Shown here: one piece after another, positions 61,677-64,000 of the stretch | Numbering within the stretch: position 1 is the first letter of the stretch | Layout: the number at the start of each line of letters is the position of its first letter | Assembly: GCF_022513565.1 (NCBI RefSeq) | Contig: NZ_JAKWBE010000001.1 | Coordinates: 620,001-684,000 of the forward strand | Reading direction: 5' to 3' | DNA: 64,000 nt | DNA from: Streptomyces gilvus | GTDB lineage: Bacteria > Actinomycetota > Actinomycetes > Streptomycetales > Streptomycetaceae | The notes under the pieces: generated by a model | What the model saw: only the letters and a program-made list of their open reading frames with translations | Database searches by the model: none | What the model was told of the DNA's origin: nothing | Made by a program: the position numbers and the translations under genes

Positions 61677-62926
61677 ACCCCGGCACGGCACAAGAGACAG
61701 GATGCGTGATCGCCGGGGGCGGACCGGCCGGGGTCGTGCTCGGCTGGCTGCTGGCCCGCGCTGGCGTCGAGGTGGTGGTACTGGAGAAGTACGCCGACTT
61801 CCGCCGCGACTTCCGCGGGGACACCGTGCACGCGTCCACCCTGCAGATCATGGACGACCTGGGGGTCGGCGACGAGTTCCTGGCCATCCCGCACCAGCGC
61901 GAGTCGTCGGTGCTCGCGGTGACCGACGACGGCGAGATGCCCCTCGCCGACTTCTCCGACCTGCGCACCAAGTACCCGTTCATCGCCTACATGCCCCAGT
62001 GGGACCTCCTCGACTTCGTCACGTCGCAGGCCCGCCAATACCCCTGGTTCCGTATCGAGATGAACGCGCGGGCGACCGGCCTGATCGAAGCGGACGGCCG
62101 GATCACCGGGGTGCGCTACGTGCAGAACGGCACCGAACGCGAACTGCGCGCTCCGCTGACGGTTGCCGCCGACGGGCGGCACTCGGTGCTGCGCGCGGAC
62201 GCGGGCCTGCCGGTGCGAGAGTTCGGCACGCCGATGGATCTGCTGTGGTTCCGGCTGACGAGGAAGGACACCGACCCCGCCCGCACCTTCGCCCGGCTGA
62301 GCCGGGGCAGCATGGTGGCGATGATCCACCGCGGCGACTACTGGCAGGCCGCCTACGTCATTCCCAAGGGAACCGCCGAAGCCTGGTCCGACGCCGCCCG
62401 CCTCGACCAGTTCCGCCGGCGGATCGAGACGCTCATCCCGTGGCTCGGCGGCCGTACCACGGAGATCACCTCCTGGGACGACGTGCACGAACTGGACGTA
62501 CGGCTGGACCGTGCGGAGCGGTGGTACCGCGACGGGTTCCTCGCCATCGGCGACGCGGCCCATGCGATGTCCGTGGTCGGCGGCGTCGGCATCAACCTTG
62601 CCGTCCAGGACGCGGTCGCCGCGGCGCGCATCCTCGCCCCGGCACTGATCACCGGCCGGGTCGACAAGCGCCTGCTCGCGCGCGTGCAGAAACGCCGGTC
62701 GCTGCCGACCGCGCTGACCCAGCGGCTGCAGCGGACCATCCAGGACCGCTTCCTGACGCCGCTGCTCGCGGGGCAGACCGAGGGCCGGCCGCCGGCCATC
62801 CTGCGCGCGCTGTTCCGGCTCGGTCCGCTGCAGCGTGCCAAGGCACGGATCGTCGCGGTGGGGTTCCGCCCGGAGCGGGCGACCGGACTTCCCCAGGTGA
62901 AGAAGGAGGTGTACGGCGGTGGCTGA
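61673..62926 (+). CDS. FAD-dependent aromatic hydroxylase (PHBH fold)
   Basis: The protein has 417 residues with IAGGGPAGVVLGWLLARAG (FAD), the VAADGRHSVLR DG motif and AIGDAAHAMSVVGGVGINLAVQDAV (GD motif). It hydroxylates an aromatic ring using NAD(P)H and oxygen. The family is common in type II polyketide tailoring; some members act on non-polyketide substrates. Its start overlaps the MFS stop, and its stop overlaps the antiporter start by eight bases. Confidence 0.9.
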   Translation: MNPGTAQETGCVIAGGGPAGVVLGWLLARAGVEVVVLEKYADFRRDFRGDTVHASTLQIMDDLGVGDEFLAIPHQRESSVLAVTDDGEMPLADFSDLRTKYPFIAYMPQWDLLDFVTSQARQYPWFRIEMNARATGLIEADGRITGVRYVQNGTERELRAPLTVAADGRHSVLRADAGLPVREFGTPMDLLWFRLTRKDTDPARTFARLSRGSMVAMIHRGDYWQAAYVIPKGTAEAWSDAARLDQFRRRIETLIPWLGGRTTEITSWDDVHELDVRLDRAERWYRDGFLAIGDAAHAMSVVGGVGINLAVQDAVAAARILAPALITGRVDKRLLARVQKRRSLPTALTQRLQRTIQDRFLTPLLAGQTEGRPPAILRALFRLGPLQRAKARIVAVGFRPERATGLPQVKKEVYGGG

Positions 62927-64000
62927 CACCCAGGCCGTCGCACGGCCCCCGCTCTCCGTCCGCCTCGGCCGCCTCGCCCTGCGCCAGGGGACGCTGGTGG
63001 TCCTGCCCGTGGCCGGGGCCCTGCTGTTGCTGCTGCACGCCCGGTCCGTGGGGACGGTCGGCGGCATCACGCAGTCGACCGCCGCGAGCGGTCCCGATCC
63101 GATACCCAAGCTGCTGATGGTCCTGCCGGTGATCCTGCTGGCGTGCCGGGCGTGCGCGGTGCTGTTCGCCCTGATCGGGCAGCCCCAGGTGGTCGGCGAG
63201 ATCTTCGCCGGCTTCCTGCTGGGCCCGTCGCTGCTGGGCTTCGTCTGGCCCGCCGCGTACTCCTGGCTGTTCCCGGCCTACCTGGCACCGGCGCTGAACG
63301 TCCTGGCCCAGGTGGGGCTCGTGCTGTTCATGTTCCTCGTCGGGTACGAACTGGACGTCGGGCTGCTGCGCGGCCGCAGTGAGGCCCTGATGACGGTCAG
63401 CCAGGCGAGCATGGCGATCCCCTTCGCCGGCGGTGTCCTGCTCGCGACCGCGATGTACGGGTCGCTGGCGCCGCCCGGCGTGTCCCTGCTGACGTTCGCG
63501 CTGTTCATCGCCGTCTCCATGAGCGTGACCGCGTTCCCGGTGCTGGCCAGTGTGCTGGTCGAACGAGGCCTGGACCGGACCCTGCTCGGGGCGATGGCGC
63601 TGGCGTGCGCTGCCCTGAACGACGTCGCGGCCTGGTGCCTGCTGGCCGTGGTCGTGGCCATCGCGACCAGTGCCTCGCTCGGCGGGGTGGCCGTCACCCT
63701 GGCGCTTCTGTTGGCGTACGTCCTGGTGATGTCCCTGTTCGTCCGGCCGCTGCTGGTCCGCCTGGTCCGCGCCGGCCTGCCACAGGGCGTGCTGCTGCCT
63801 GTCATCCTGTCGGCGGTGCTGCTCTCGGCCCTGGCCACGGAGGAGATCGGAGTGCATCCGATCTTCGGCGCGTTCCTGCTCGGCGTGGTGACACCGCGTG
63901 GTGAGCAGGACGTGAACCGGGCGATGACACCCGTGCACACCTTCACCACGACGCTGCTGCTGCCGCTGTTCTTCGTCTCCACTGGGCTGCGCACCAGGTT
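62919..64000 (+). CDS. Cation/proton antiporter (CPA2-type), 3'-truncated by window edge
   Basis: The frame from GTG 62919 (GGAGG nine bases upstream) is open to the right edge, giving 360 codons. About ten hydrophobic segments appear, with GQPQVVGEIFAGFLLGPSLLG, LVLFMFLVGYELDV, SMSVTAFPVLASVL, ALNDVAAWCLLAVV and IGVHPIFGAFLLGVV. These are Kef/NapA-type exchanger signatures. Such antiporters occur in pentangular and other aromatic polyketide clusters, possibly tied to export or ion balance; that role is inference. Confidence 0.87.
   Translation, partial: MADTQAVARPPLSVRLGRLALRQGTLVVLPVAGALLLLLHARSVGTVGGITQSTAASGPDPIPKLLMVLPVILLACRACAVLFALIGQPQVVGEIFAGFLLGPSLLGFVWPAAYSWLFPAYLAPALNVLAQVGLVLFMFLVGYELDVGLLRGRSEALMTVSQASMAIPFAGGVLLATAMYGSLAPPGVSLLTFALFIAVSMSVTAFPVLASVLVERGLDRTLLGAMALACAALNDVAAWCLLAVVVAIATSASLGGVAVTLALLLAYVLVMSLFVRPLLVRLVRAGLPQGVLLPVILSAVLLSALATEEIGVHPIFGAFLLGVVTPRGEQDVNRAMTPVHTFTTTLLLPLFFVSTGLRTR

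Noticed and set aside
59244..61691. 815-codon minus-strand frame opposite the epimerase and MFS genes
   Set aside because: Low-complexity shadow over clearly coding plus-strand genes with coupled starts and stops.

Overview
The window is very GC-rich DNA with tight gene packing, many GTG starts and one TTG start, ATGA/TGATG stop-start overlaps and actinobacterial gene families. It fits a Streptomyces chromosome or a close relative. All functions below are read from sequence and family knowledge; no database search was possible.

Region 1 (1-24.3 kb) is an extracellular polysaccharide locus. It opens with a CapD/FlaA1-type nucleotide-sugar enzyme cut by the window edge, an LCP-family glycopolymer transferase and a secreted duplicated-module protein. 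A tightly coupled minus-strand run of ten genes follows (15361 down to 4086). It encodes a Wzz-like co-polymerase, an HPr-kinase-like P-loop protein, a GT4 glycosyltransferase, an RtcB-like protein, an APH-fold kinase, a Wzy/ligase, a Wzx flippase, a formyltransferase, a PIG-L deacetylase and an initiating sugar-phosphate transferase. It ends at a 17-bp perfect hairpin. Beyond it lie a lipoprotein, a second CapD-like enzyme, a GH15 hydrolase, a membrane GGDEF-EAL protein and a GalE homologue whose catalytic Tyr and Lys are both replaced. A shared TTTACGACGTA element sits before three of these genes.

Region 2 (24.3-36.7 kb) is a myo-inositol locus. A GntR regulator, mmsA, iolD, iolB, an aldolase and iolC run leftward. 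A sugar ABC transporter, iolE and an inositol-dehydrogenase-like gene run rightward from a shared promoter region at 31.4-31.66 kb. Region 3 (36.6-44.3 kb) is an accessory catabolic set: GNAT, two Gfo/Idh/MocA enzymes (one IolG-like), an FAD oxidoreductase, an SDR and a PhyH dioxygenase, opposite a LacI regulator coupled to a poly-gamma-glutamate hydrolase-like gene.

Region 4 (44.4-53.0 kb) holds a membrane protein, a hypothetical protein, two drug-exporter-like MFS genes with clear operator repeats, two alpha/beta hydrolases, BlaI and TetR regulators, and two abutting gene remnants. It ends at tRNA-Pro(GGG), followed by a gene fragment. Region 5 (53.5 kb to the end) is the tailoring part of a probable aromatic (type II) polyketide cluster: two stand-alone acyltransferases, a SchA/CurD protein, two SDRs, an amidohydrolase, two ABM monooxygenases, an epimerase, an exporter, a flavin hydroxylase and a cation/proton antiporter cut by the right edge. 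No minimal ketosynthase is in the window.

The most unusual material is the polysaccharide operon with its divergent RtcB-like protein, Arg-substituted P-loop protein and APH-like kinase, together with the catalytically altered GalE homologue and the shared operator element.
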